DNA of 64,000 nt from NCBI RefSeq assembly GCF_001717505.1, contig NZ_CP017037.1:969001-1033000 (forward strand), read 5' to 3'. Position 1 is the first letter of the stretch. The number at the start of each line of letters is the position of its first letter. The stretch comes from Dialister pneumosintes (GTDB lineage: Bacteria; Bacillota; Negativicutes; Veillonellales; Dialisteraceae). The translations under genes and the position numbers were made by a program. Positions 24,449 to 33,007 of this stretch are shown piece by piece. The notes beneath the pieces are model-generated. The model had not been told where the DNA came from. It was given only the letters and a program-made list of their open reading frames with translations, and did no database searches.

Positions 24449-25153
24449 TTACTGAATTTGGAACACAGCATTCACTGTAGTTTCCATTTCTTCTTTAGTT
24501 GCTTCTACCGGTGTAGTTTCTCTCATACCTACTGCCTTCAAATCCATCTCTGCTTCAAAAACAGGTGCATATACACTTCGGGAGGATTGACTAAGCGATA
24601 CAGTTCCTATCACTTTACTACCTACTGTTTCCGCCATAATTTCTGCTTTATGCAAAGCATTCTGCGTGGCAAGTCTAAGTACTCTATCACTATATTGAGA
24701 TCTATCCTTTACGCCAAAGTTAACAGAATGTACATTCATTGCACCTGCTTCTACAGCTGCATCCATAACTTTTCCTACTATCTTTACATTATCTACTACA
24801 ATTTTTAAAGAATTAGTAGCTTCGTATTCTTTAAAAACTCTCTTTCCGTTTTTATCATAAGTGTATTCCGGACTTACAGAATAACTGTCTGTTTCCAATT
24901 TAGATTCTATAGCACCTGCCAAGATAACAGCCTTCTTCACTTTATTCATAATCACAGCATTTTCACGAGAAGCAACTTTAGCGTCCGGAGAGTATGTTTC
25001 TACTGTTGCATAAAAAGTAGCTGTATCTGCAGGGATTAAAATACGTGCATTTCCTGTTACCGAAATAGTATGCTCTTCTGCGTTTGCTGATACCGTCATA
25101 AACGAACCGGCTATGAGTCCGGAAAGAAGTACAGCTATTAATTTCTTATTCAT
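24449..25153 (-). CDS. SIMPL-domain (DUF541) exported protein
   Basis: Secreted protein of unknown function; the family includes E. coli YggE and periplasmic oxidative-stress proteins. A Sec signal ends around SFMTVSANAEE. The SIMPL domain follows (ISVTGNARILIPADTATFYATVETYSPDAK... VNFGVKDRSQYSDRVLRLATQNALHKAEIMAE). The length, 234 aa, is typical. AGGAGGAATTGT precedes the ATG. It is transcribed divergently from the glycosyltransferase gene and ends at a shared terminator. Confidence 0.88.
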   Translation of the reverse strand: MNKKLIAVLLSGLIAGSFMTVSANAEEHTISVTGNARILIPADTATFYATVETYSPDAKVASRENAVIMNKVKKAVILAGAIESKLETDSYSVSPEYTYDKNGKRVFKEYEATNSLKIVVDNVKIVGKVMDAAVEAGAMNVHSVNFGVKDRSQYSDRVLRLATQNALHKAEIMAETVGSKVIGTVSLSQSSRSVYAPVFEAEMDLKAVGMRETTPVEATKEEMETTVNAVFQIQ

Positions 25154-25326
25154 ACAATTCCTCCTATTTAAATAAATTATCTACCATTGCTTACGATATC
25201 CTCAGTATATGTATACACAGAATATGAGTCAATACCATTTATTATAATTTAACATTTAAAATAATATTCTTTCTCTATTAGTTTAGTGTTATACTAAAGA
25301 ATAATAAATAGAGGAAGGTTATTTTT

Positions 25327-26295
25327 ATGATATCAATTGTTACCCCCGTTTATAACGAAGAAGAAAACATAACATTCTTTCATGCCGCCGTAACTAAGGT
25401 CATGGAAAAAATAGATGACGAATATGAGCTCATTTATGTAAATGACGGTTCTACCGATAATACAGAAATACTAATTAATGAATTAGCAAAAAAGGATTCT
25501 CATGTTCGTGCATTAACATTTGCTCGTAATTTTGGGCATCAAATAGCTATTACCTGTGGTATGGATTTTGCACGTGGTGATGCTATTATTACAATGGACG
25601 GAGATATGCAACATCCACCGGAACTGATTCCTCTTCTTTTAGAAAAATGGTATGACGGATATAACATTGTACAAACAATTCGTACATCCACAGAAGATTC
25701 AGGTTTCCTTAAAAAATCTACATCGGCAGGGTACTATGCTTTTATTAACTCTATTTCCAATACTCATATTGTACCCGGTGGATCTGATTTTCGTTTAATG
25801 GACAGAAAAGCATTGGAAGTATTTAAGCAGTTTAAAGAGCATAGTCGCTTTATTCGAGGCATTGTAGGCGGATTAGGCTTTAAACAAACTACTATAAAAT
25901 TTGCTGCACCCAGACGTCATGCAGGAAGCTCAAAATTTTCTCTAAGAAAAATGCTTCATTTTGCACTGGACGGAATTATCACTAATTCAACAATTCCACT
26001 TAGACTTTCTCTCTATATCGGGTTAATTGCCGCTCTAGCCGGTGTCTTATTAATATTCCATGTACTTTACTGTTATCTAACAGGTTCTGCAGCACCCGGT
26101 TGGGCAACCATGACTATTTTAATTTCTATTTTTGGCAGCGTCAATCTCATGGGGCTAGGTGTTATCGGTGAATATATAGGAAAAATCTTAGAGGAGTCAC
26201 GAAATCGTCCTTTATATTGGCTATCACATGACTCTGCTATATCATCTGATTCACTAGATAGTAGAAAAAAATCACTCCCCCCAAAAGGGCCTTAA
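25327..26295 (+). CDS. Family 2 glycosyltransferase, membrane-anchored (GtrB/DPM1-like)
   Basis: Likely transfers a sugar to undecaprenyl phosphate at the cytoplasmic face. The GT-A domain starts ISIVTPVYNEEENI and has YVNDGSTDNT, the DxD-type MDGDMQHPPE and SDFRLMDRKAL. Two C-terminal helices (about residues 228-285: YIGLIAALAGVLLIFHVLY, MTILISIFGSVNLMGLGVIGEYIGKI) are typical of the bactoprenol glucosyltransferase group. It is 322 aa. The stop codon lies inside its own terminator hairpin. No flippase gene is adjacent, so the acceptor pathway is unknown. Confidence 0.88.
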   Translation: MISIVTPVYNEEENITFFHAAVTKVMEKIDDEYELIYVNDGSTDNTEILINELAKKDSHVRALTFARNFGHQIAITCGMDFARGDAIITMDGDMQHPPELIPLLLEKWYDGYNIVQTIRTSTEDSGFLKKSTSAGYYAFINSISNTHIVPGGSDFRLMDRKALEVFKQFKEHSRFIRGIVGGLGFKQTTIKFAAPRRHAGSSKFSLRKMLHFALDGIITNSTIPLRLSLYIGLIAALAGVLLIFHVLYCYLTGSAAPGWATMTILISIFGSVNLMGLGVIGEYIGKILEESRNRPLYWLSHDSAISSDSLDSRKKSLPPKGP

Positions 26296-26310
26296 GGGCT
26301 CTTTTTTATT
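26284..26310 (+). terminator. Terminator overlapping the glycosyltransferase stop
   Basis: AAAAGGGCC (26284-26292) pairs with GGGCTCTTTT (about 26296-26306) around the TAA stop, followed by TTATT. Confidence 0.65.
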
Positions 26311-26313
26311 AAA

Positions 26314-26326
26314 GAAAGGTCCTTTC
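26314..26326 (+). promoter_or_regulatory. Ribosome site inside a small dyad before the RuBisCO-like gene
   Basis: GAAAGG-T-CCTTTC lies directly against the ATG at 26327, so the only Shine-Dalgarno-like sequence (AAAGG) can pair with CCTTT next to it. This could lower or gate translation. Such a short hairpin may be weak. Confidence 0.35.
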
Positions 26327-27511
26327 ATGAATACTGCTACAGCTGATATAAATCCATATCTTGGTATACTTTCAAAATATAAAACATCTGATCGTTTTCA
26401 AGTTATTTATCAAATTTACACTTCAGATTATAAAGAAGCTCTTGAGCGTGCAAAATCTATTGCTATTGAACAAACTATTGAGTGCCCCTATTCTTTAGTA
26501 GAAAATACATTTATTGCTGAAACTATTGTAGGTAAAATTGAAACTGTCACAAAAATGGATCCTACACATTACGTGGTATGTATTTCTTATGATACACAGG
26601 CTATCGGTAACGAATTTACCGCTTTTGTAAATACCTTATTCGGAAATAGCAGCCTTTCCTATGGAATTCGTCTTCTTGCTTTTTCTATTCCTAAACGTAT
26701 GTCTAATCAATTTAAAGGTCCCCGTCTAGGCATAAATAAGTTAAGAAATCTTGTACAAGTAAATAAAGAGCCTATTCTAATGTCTGCAATTAAACCACTA
26801 GGAACCTCTGTAGAAAAATTAGCTTCTATGGTGTATGAACTGGCCAGTGGCGGTTGCTCTATCATCAAAGACGATCATAACCTTATGAATCAATCTTATG
26901 CACCGTTTACGTCCAGAGTACAAGCATGTGTAAATGCTATACAAGCCGCCTATGAAGAAACAGGATACAAAGCTCTTTATATTGCAAACTGCAATGGAGA
27001 TGGAACGGAAGTATATAATAGAGCTTATGAAGCTAAAAAACTGGGAGCAGACGGTATTATGATTTCCCCTGGACTTGTTGGATTCGGTGCTATACACCAA
27101 TTATCGCAAGATCCTAATTTTAATTTACCAATCTTTGCACACCCAAGTTTTGCGGGACCATTGACAACAACAGAGCAATCCGGGATAAGCCCCTATTGCT
27201 ATTTTGGACAACTAACTCGTTTAGCAGGATGTGACGCTTCTATCTTTACAAGTTTTAATGGACGTTTCTCTTATACTAAAGAAACCTGTTTATCTATTTC
27301 CAAAGCGGCCACAGAACCTCTACATAATATTTCTCCCATGTTTCCTGTTCCCGCAGGTGGAATGAAATCGGAATTATTTTCCTCCATGTATCAAGTATAT
27401 GGAGCTGATGTAATTTTCCTTGTAGGAGGAGCACTTCTTACACATAGTAATAATCTTACACAAAGTACCAAATTCTTTAGAAAACAAATAAAAAACTTAA
27501 TGAATAACTAA
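26327..27511 (+). CDS. RuBisCO-like protein (form IV)
   Basis: A 394-aa relative of RuBisCO large subunit, unlikely to fix CO2. Core motifs align: SAIKPLGTS with the Lys equivalent to K175 (here K156), and GGCSIIKDDHNLMNQ with the carbamylated-Lys position K181 followed by D-D-H, so the metal ligand Glu204 of RuBisCO is His here. Also visible are NCNGDG, AHPSFAGP (His of the active site) and PVPAGGMKSE at loop 6. KDDH occurs in form IV proteins acting as sugar-phosphate isomerases or decarboxylases. No methionine salvage genes are near, so the substrate is open. It lies alone between two terminators. Confidence 0.88.
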   Translation: MNTATADINPYLGILSKYKTSDRFQVIYQIYTSDYKEALERAKSIAIEQTIECPYSLVENTFIAETIVGKIETVTKMDPTHYVVCISYDTQAIGNEFTAFVNTLFGNSSLSYGIRLLAFSIPKRMSNQFKGPRLGINKLRNLVQVNKEPILMSAIKPLGTSVEKLASMVYELASGGCSIIKDDHNLMNQSYAPFTSRVQACVNAIQAAYEETGYKALYIANCNGDGTEVYNRAYEAKKLGADGIMISPGLVGFGAIHQLSQDPNFNLPIFAHPSFAGPLTTTEQSGISPYCYFGQLTRLAGCDASIFTSFNGRFSYTKETCLSISKAATEPLHNISPMFPVPAGGMKSELFSSMYQVYGADVIFLVGGALLTHSNNLTQSTKFFRKQIKNLMNN

Positions 27512-27548
27512 AAAAAAGAGAGCTTATAAAGATAAGTTCTCTTTTTTT
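27511..27548. terminator. Bidirectional terminator
   Basis: Seventeen-base arms (27511-27527 and 27532-27548) with one G-U pair, core AAAGAGAGCTTAT and ATAAGTTCTCTTT, and seven-T tracts on both strands. It separates the RuBisCO-like gene from the convergent MFS gene. Confidence 0.85.
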
Positions 27549-27549
27549 G

Positions 27550-28776
27550 TTATTCATCTACTATTTCTCTATGTAATATAAGTGAAGTTAAAAAAGCAAT
27601 AAATAACATTCCTGCAAATAATTGCAATGTATACATATAACTTCCTGTAATTTCTTTCATAAAAGTTAATATTACAGGACCTACAATCCCTGCTATTCCC
27701 CATGCAGTTAAAATACTTCCATGAATGGAAGATAACTGCTTTACTCCAAAAATATCAGAAATGAAAGCCGGCATACAAGAAAATCCTCCACCATAACAGC
27801 TAATAATAATAAAAACCAAACTCTGAAAAAGGAATATGTTACGAGTAAATGATAGAAGAATAAAAGCTATAATCTGAAGTAAAAAGAAACATATATAAGT
27901 TCGACTTCTTCCTATCCAGTCTGAAATGCTAGACCAACCAATACGTCCTCCTCCATTAACTAATCCAATAACCCCTACCAAGGAAGCCGCTTCCATAGGT
28001 GACATTCCTACCAGTTCTTGTGCCATAGGTGATACTACGGCTAACAAACCGATTCCACAAGTAATATTAATAAAAAAAATACCCCATAAAGCATAAAATT
28101 GCCAAGTCCGAATAGCTTCCTTTCTAGTCATCTGCTTTCTTTCTGCCGAAAGTGGTAACCCTTCTTTAGGTTGTTTAATTACAGTAGTAAGTGTAGGAAT
28201 ACCATCTGCAATACGAGGTGCTCGTAAACAGGATGATGAACTATATATAATAAGGAAATAAAGAATTCCCATACTCATAAACATAGATTCTAAACTATAT
28301 ATTTCAATTAAGTATTGCATCACGGGACCTGCTATTAGAGAAGCAAATCCAAATCCCATAATCGCCAATCCCGTAGCAAAACCACGATGATTAGGAAACC
28401 ATTTAATCAGAGTGGATACCGGAGTAATGTATCCAACACCTAGACCAATTCCACCAATAAATCCATAAAAAATATAGAGTAACAGTAAGCTTTTAAAATA
28501 AATAGCTGCTGCCGTTCCTATCATTCCCAAGGAAAAACAATAAGCAGATAATCTTCCGGATTTTACCGGACCGATTTGTTCTACAAAACGACCAAGAATA
28601 CATGCAGACATTCCCAAAAAAAAGATAGCAATAGAAAATGATAATGTAGTTTGGCTAAAAGTAATGTGCATAGACTGCATAACCGGTTTAACTAATACAC
28701 TCCAAGCATATACACTGCCAATACAAATATGTATTCCTACGGCAGCCATAGCAATTAATATTCGATATTTTTTCAT
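27550..28776 (-). CDS. OFA-type (oxalate/formate antiporter-like) MFS transporter
   Basis: Twelve-helix major facilitator, 408 aa. The opening (IAMAAVGIHICIGSVYAWSVLVKPV) and the GFIGGIGLGVGYITPVSTLIKWFPNHRGFATGLAIMGFGF block are characteristic of the OFA subfamily, whose members exchange oxalate, formate or other small carboxylates. The real substrate cannot be read from sequence. GAGGAGGG precedes the ATG. A ZTP riboswitch and terminator stand directly upstream, suggesting the transporter is induced when one-carbon folate supply is short, which would fit a formate-related substrate. Confidence 0.88.
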   Translation of the reverse strand: MKKYRILIAMAAVGIHICIGSVYAWSVLVKPVMQSMHITFSQTTLSFSIAIFFLGMSACILGRFVEQIGPVKSGRLSAYCFSLGMIGTAAAIYFKSLLLLYIFYGFIGGIGLGVGYITPVSTLIKWFPNHRGFATGLAIMGFGFASLIAGPVMQYLIEIYSLESMFMSMGILYFLIIYSSSSCLRAPRIADGIPTLTTVIKQPKEGLPLSAERKQMTRKEAIRTWQFYALWGIFFINITCGIGLLAVVSPMAQELVGMSPMEAASLVGVIGLVNGGGRIGWSSISDWIGRSRTYICFFLLQIIAFILLSFTRNIFLFQSLVFIIISCYGGGFSCMPAFISDIFGVKQLSSIHGSILTAWGIAGIVGPVILTFMKEITGSYMYTLQLFAGMLFIAFLTSLILHREIVDE

Positions 28777-28793
28777 AACAATCCCTCCTCTAT

Positions 28794-28836
28794 AAAAAAG
28801 AGAAAAGAGCGTAAAAAAACGCCTGAGCTTTTCTCT
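28794..28836 (-). terminator. Expression-platform terminator of the ZTP riboswitch
   Basis: On the minus strand AGAGAAAAG and GCG (28836-28818 region) pair with CGC and CTTTTCTCT, followed by TTTTTT (28799-28794). It begins exactly where the aptamer's 3' pseudoknot segment ends, so ligand binding and terminator formation should be mutually exclusive. Confidence 0.8.
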
Positions 28837-28906
28837 GCCCAGACGGTCGACATCTTAATTTACAGTTCATGTGGTTTATTCCACCTTATCCGTCAGTCCT
28901 GTAAAT
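28836..28906 (-). promoter_or_regulatory. ZTP (pfl motif) riboswitch aptamer
   Basis: Minus-strand leader of the MFS gene. It carries the two conserved blocks of the ZTP/ZMP aptamer: GACTGACGG followed by GTGGA...CCACATGAA in the first hairpin domain, and GACCGTCTGGGCA in the second, closed by P1 arms TTTACAG (28905-28899) and CTGTAAA (28865-28859). The text is nearly the same as the Fusobacterium ulcerans ZTP aptamer as I remember it. ZTP riboswitches normally turn on purine and one-carbon folate genes when ZTP accumulates. Confidence 0.9.
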
Positions 28907-28920
28907 CTTATTATATGGTC

Positions 28921-28949
28921 ATAATAGCATCCCTATATAAAACCTGCAA
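28921..28949 (-). promoter_or_regulatory. Promoter of the ZTP riboswitch-MFS unit
   Basis: Minus strand TTGCAG (28949-28944), 17 bases, TATTAT (28926-28921), ending about 15 bases before the aptamer. Confidence 0.65.
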
Positions 28950-28968
28950 GTTATCCCTATATCAAAAA

Positions 28969-29340
28969 TTAAATTTTAAATTCAAAAACTCTTGATAATT
29001 TCTTGCTATATCCGGCTTTTTCTTTCGTTTGATTCCATAAAGAAGCTTCTTTCATTCTTTGTTCTCTTTCCAAACGAGTTACTGCGGTATCAGCCACCAC
29101 CATACAGATAGTGCATCCGCGATTTTTTAATCGAAGTAACGTAGAATCAGAAGGTGGTGGAAAAAATTCACTTTTTTCTTCCAACTCTAAAAGCATGCGA
29201 CATAAAGCCAATCTTGCACTATTCATCGCCTCTTCCATGGATTTCCCATTAGCACTACATCCTGCTATATCCGGAAAATCAGCAACATACACACCTTGAT
29301 TACGTTTATAAGTAAAAATAGCAGGATATATATATCTCAT
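28969..29340 (-). CDS. HicB-family antitoxin-like protein without hicA
   Basis: The N-terminal half is a HicB RNase-H-like fold: YIYPAIFTYKRNQGVYVADFPDIAGCSANGKSMEEAMNSARLAL. The C-terminal half (about residues 65-123) is charged and carries no recognisable DNA-binding domain. HicB normally pairs with the small RNase toxin HicA; I find no HicA-like ORF within 230 bases upstream or in the 200 bases downstream. It is 123 aa. GGGGG precedes the ATG. It may be a stand-alone regulator or the remnant of a toxin-antitoxin pair. Confidence 0.8.
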   Translation of the reverse strand: MRYIYPAIFTYKRNQGVYVADFPDIAGCSANGKSMEEAMNSARLALCRMLLELEEKSEFFPPPSDSTLLRLKNRGCTICMVVADTAVTRLEREQRMKEASLWNQTKEKAGYSKKLSRVFEFKI

Positions 29341-29584
29341 ACTATTTTACCCCCTTCATTTATATCATTATGATGAATAACTTATTTTTTACTGGTTATA
29401 TTATTATATTAATACATATTACAGTCTTATACAATAGCTAAATTAACATTTTTTATTCTGCTGCCCAAATTTATGCAAAGCATTTTTTGATAGATAGTTA
29501 TCCTCCCATATATTATGCTCGTGTATAATAAGAATATAATTATATTTTATAACTACCTATGAATCTATAATGCAGGAGAATACT

Positions 29585-32500
29585 ATGGGACTTCATTTTA
29601 TTTTTGGTCGTGCAGGATGTGGAAAAACAACTACTTGTTGTCAACAAATTGCCGATTATCTTTTACAAAATAAAGAAAATCATGCTATCTTCTTAGTCCC
29701 CGATCAAGGAACCTACAAAGCAGAATCAACCCTTGCATCAATCATGCCTCAAAAAGGATTTACAAATGCAACAGTATCTGGATTTTCTCGATTATCTTAT
29801 CGTATATTTCAAGAACTTCATACCAAAACAAGCGAAGCTCTTCCTCCGATTGGACAACAATTAGTAATCTCACGCCTTTTATCCGAATATAAAGATGAGT
29901 TTAAAGTTATTGGTCATGCTGCAGGAAAAAAACATTTTTCTGAAAATATAACCTCCTTTTTCCATGAATTGGATACGTATCTCATTACAGAAGAAAAGTT
30001 AGAAGAAATTACTCATATAGAAAGGTCCTCTCCTTTAGGATTAAAATTGCAGGATATGCTTCTATTATATAAATTATATCAGAAATATTTATCTGACCAT
30101 TTTGCATACAATGGTTCAACTTATGATCTTCTTTTACAGGAAATCCCCAAATCCGGAATTATTTCTGATTCAAAAATATGGATAGACGGATTTAACGGAA
30201 TGACACCTCAGGAAGTAGAAATTGTTTATGCCTTAATTACTCATGCCAAAGAAGTAACTATTTCTTTAACAATGGATACACCAAATGCATCTCAAAATAT
30301 ACCTGTATGGAACCGTCCTTATCGTTTATTTTCTCTATTAAACAAGAAATTTCCAAACTCTTCACAAACTATACTGTCCAATAATTATAGATTTAAAACT
30401 CCGGATATCACGGAAATGGTAAATCATTTTTTTACAACCCCTTTTGTATCCGCGTCTTTATCTCGTGTAACAAAAAAACACCCCTTTTATGGTATAAAAC
30501 TATTTTCTGCACCGGATTCTCAACAAGAAACAGATGAAATAGCACGACAAATTATAACATTAGTCAAACAAGGATCTCATCGTTATCGAGATATTTTAAT
30601 TTTATTGCGTCACCCAGAAAATTATATAGATGTATTAACTCGACGTTTTAATCATTACCATATACCTGCATTTTTTGATCGTAAAGAACCTATGAATAAT
30701 CACCCTTTGATTATTTTATTATCCAGTTTGCTACGATTTCTTACTGCTGAAACCGATGGACTTTATAAAGGTTGGACTCGTAATAATATTTTTCGTATTT
30801 TAAAAAATGACTTGCTCTCTTTATTACCCCCCCAGGAAATAAATATATTGGAGATTTTTACATTACGTTATGGTATTCGTCCTAATCAATGGCATACTCC
30901 ATGGAAATTTCATACAGCTCATTCTGTAGACACAGACACTGATGAATTGACTGAAGAAGAATTAAAAGAACAAATCGTAATGAACGAATTTCGAAATAAA
31001 ATACTTACTTCACTCGTTCCACTTACTATGCATTGGAAAAAAAGCACTTCCTCTAAGCAGAAATGCTCTATTTTATATGACTGGCTGATAAAACAACAAA
31101 TCCCGAAAAAATTAGCCGCTTGGGATGAAAAAGAATTTCAAGAAACACAACAACGTCCACATGCACAAGTTTGGAAAAAAGTAATTACTGTACTCGAAGA
31201 GATAGTTCATGTCAGTGAAAATGATAATATTCCTTCGGAAACTTTTTTAACAATAGTAGAAGATGCTTTTTCTACCTTGTCTTATTCTATGATTCCTTCT
31301 ACATTGGATCATGTTATGGTTACAAGTATTGAACGTGGTTACTCTATGGAAGGAAAAGTTGTATTTATCCCAGGTATTAATGAAGAGCAGTTCCCTGCAC
31401 GAATAGAAGATTCCGGTTTTATTACCGATATAGAAAAGCAACAAATTCGTAAAAAAACAGGAACTTCACTGGGACCCGATTTAATGCATCTTATTTATCA
31501 AGAACAATTCTATGTTTACTTAGCCATGACACGAGCTAAAGAATGTTTATTTCTCTCTTATACTTCTTTTAATACAGAAGGAAAAGAGTCTTCCCCGTCT
31601 TTCTTAATAAGAAATCTTAAGAGACTTGGTTATATTCAAGAAGAAATGTTCTCCACTCCCCCCACTCCTAATACAACTGACTTATCCTATCTTGCACATC
31701 CGAACCAGGCACTTTCATTATTCCCTTCTATACTAAGACAAGGAATACCCAGTGAAAATTCTATTTGGGTTCCCTTTAGAGATTGGATTATGTCCAATAA
31801 TAACCGTAAAAAATGCCTACATACATATATGAGTGCATTTTCTTACTCCAACCAAGCAGTTCCTTTGGGTTCTGAGCTTGCGAATAAACTATTTGCGCCA
31901 AAAGGTCATTTTATAGGTTCTATTTCTCAATTCGAATCTTATAGAAAATGTCCCTATCAATATTTTCTACAACGAGGGCTGCATTTAGAATCTGTAGATC
32001 AAGCGGAATTAGATGCCAGAGATTTTGGTAATTATTTACATGCAGGTCTTAATAATTTTGGAAAAGAACTTTCTCAAAGTATTAAACAATGGCGTGATGC
32101 AACAGATGAAGATATTGAGTCTTTATCTATTACTATTTCTAACACAATTGCACCTCGAATAAAATATGGAATTCTTCATAGTGATGCTGCACAAAAATAC
32201 ACAAAACGTTTATTAAACGAGACTTTTAAACAAACTCTATATCGACTACGTAATTGGAGTATGCATAGTTCTTTTGATACAGTGCAATTAGAGCAACAAT
32301 TTTACATGAATCTGGTCGATGAGTCCGGTAAATTATTTGCACTTACAGGAAAAATCGACCGTATAGACCAATCAGAAAATGCTATCGTTATTGCAGATTA
32401 CAAAACCGGTAATGTCAGTGCAGACTTACAATCTATGTTAACAGGCTATCATTTGCAATTAATCGTGTATTTGATGGCAGCACTTGAAAAAGATAAAGAA

Positions 32501-33007
32501 CATCTATTACCAGCCGCATTAGTATATATCTATTTATCCGGTGATGCTCTTATTTCTAAATCCATTCCGCCTAATGAAGACTATATTGCCAATAACAACA
32601 ATCAATATATAAATGGTTATTTTCTTCATGATGTAAATACGCTTGCAGAACTAGATCATTCATTTAACTCTGACAACATAAGTACTCCATATTTACCATT
32701 AACTAAACTTAACTCCGGCGGTGTAAAAAAATCACACAAATTATTGTCTAAAGAAGAGTTTAATGCTCTCATAACTAAAGTGAAAGAAGTGTTAGGTAAA
32801 ATTCATCATAAAATTTCCGAAGGACAAATACCCATCCAACCTGCCATTTATAATCATAAAAATCCATGTAATTATTGCATATATCGTAGTATTTGCCGAT
32901 TTGACAGAAAATTGGGAGATAAACCGGAATGGATTCCTAATAAAACAGACGCAAAAATAAAAGAAGAACTAACCAATCATAAGAGTGGAGGTGAATGCAA
33001 TGAGTAA
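29585..33007 (+). CDS. addB: AddB helicase-nuclease subunit
   Basis: Subunit of the AddAB complex that resects double-strand ends for RecA, the Firmicutes counterpart of RecBCD. The N-terminus has Walker A FGRAGCGKTTT; a degenerate UvrD-like helicase core follows. The C-terminal nuclease domain has IVIADYKTGN and an iron-sulfur cluster site from a Cys in FESYRKCPYQYF plus CNYCIYRSICRF. I chose ATG 29585 because CAGGAGAA precedes it, giving 1140 aa. It overlaps addA by 8 bases. The segment MTRAKECLFLSYTSFN is typical of the family. Confidence 0.94.
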   Translation: MGLHFIFGRAGCGKTTTCCQQIADYLLQNKENHAIFLVPDQGTYKAESTLASIMPQKGFTNATVSGFSRLSYRIFQELHTKTSEALPPIGQQLVISRLLSEYKDEFKVIGHAAGKKHFSENITSFFHELDTYLITEEKLEEITHIERSSPLGLKLQDMLLLYKLYQKYLSDHFAYNGSTYDLLLQEIPKSGIISDSKIWIDGFNGMTPQEVEIVYALITHAKEVTISLTMDTPNASQNIPVWNRPYRLFSLLNKKFPNSSQTILSNNYRFKTPDITEMVNHFFTTPFVSASLSRVTKKHPFYGIKLFSAPDSQQETDEIARQIITLVKQGSHRYRDILILLRHPENYIDVLTRRFNHYHIPAFFDRKEPMNNHPLIILLSSLLRFLTAETDGLYKGWTRNNIFRILKNDLLSLLPPQEINILEIFTLRYGIRPNQWHTPWKFHTAHSVDTDTDELTEEELKEQIVMNEFRNKILTSLVPLTMHWKKSTSSKQKCSILYDWLIKQQIPKKLAAWDEKEFQETQQRPHAQVWKKVITVLEEIVHVSENDNIPSETFLTIVEDAFSTLSYSMIPSTLDHVMVTSIERGYSMEGKVVFIPGINEEQFPARIEDSGFITDIEKQQIRKKTGTSLGPDLMHLIYQEQFYVYLAMTRAKECLFLSYTSFNTEGKESSPSFLIRNLKRLGYIQEEMFSTPPTPNTTDLSYLAHPNQALSLFPSILRQGIPSENSIWVPFRDWIMSNNNRKKCLHTYMSAFSYSNQAVPLGSELANKLFAPKGHFIGSISQFESYRKCPYQYFLQRGLHLESVDQAELDARDFGNYLHAGLNNFGKELSQSIKQWRDATDEDIESLSITISNTIAPRIKYGILHSDAAQKYTKRLLNETFKQTLYRLRNWSMHSSFDTVQLEQQFYMNLVDESGKLFALTGKIDRIDQSENAIVIADYKTGNVSADLQSMLTGYHLQLIVYLMAALEKDKEHLLPAALVYIYLSGDALISKSIPPNEDYIANNNNQYINGYFLHDVNTLAELDHSFNSDNISTPYLPLTKLNSGGVKKSHKLLSKEEFNALITKVKEVLGKIHHKISEGQIPIQPAIYNHKNPCNYCIYRSICRFDRKLGDKPEWIPNKTDAKIKEELTNHKSGGECNE

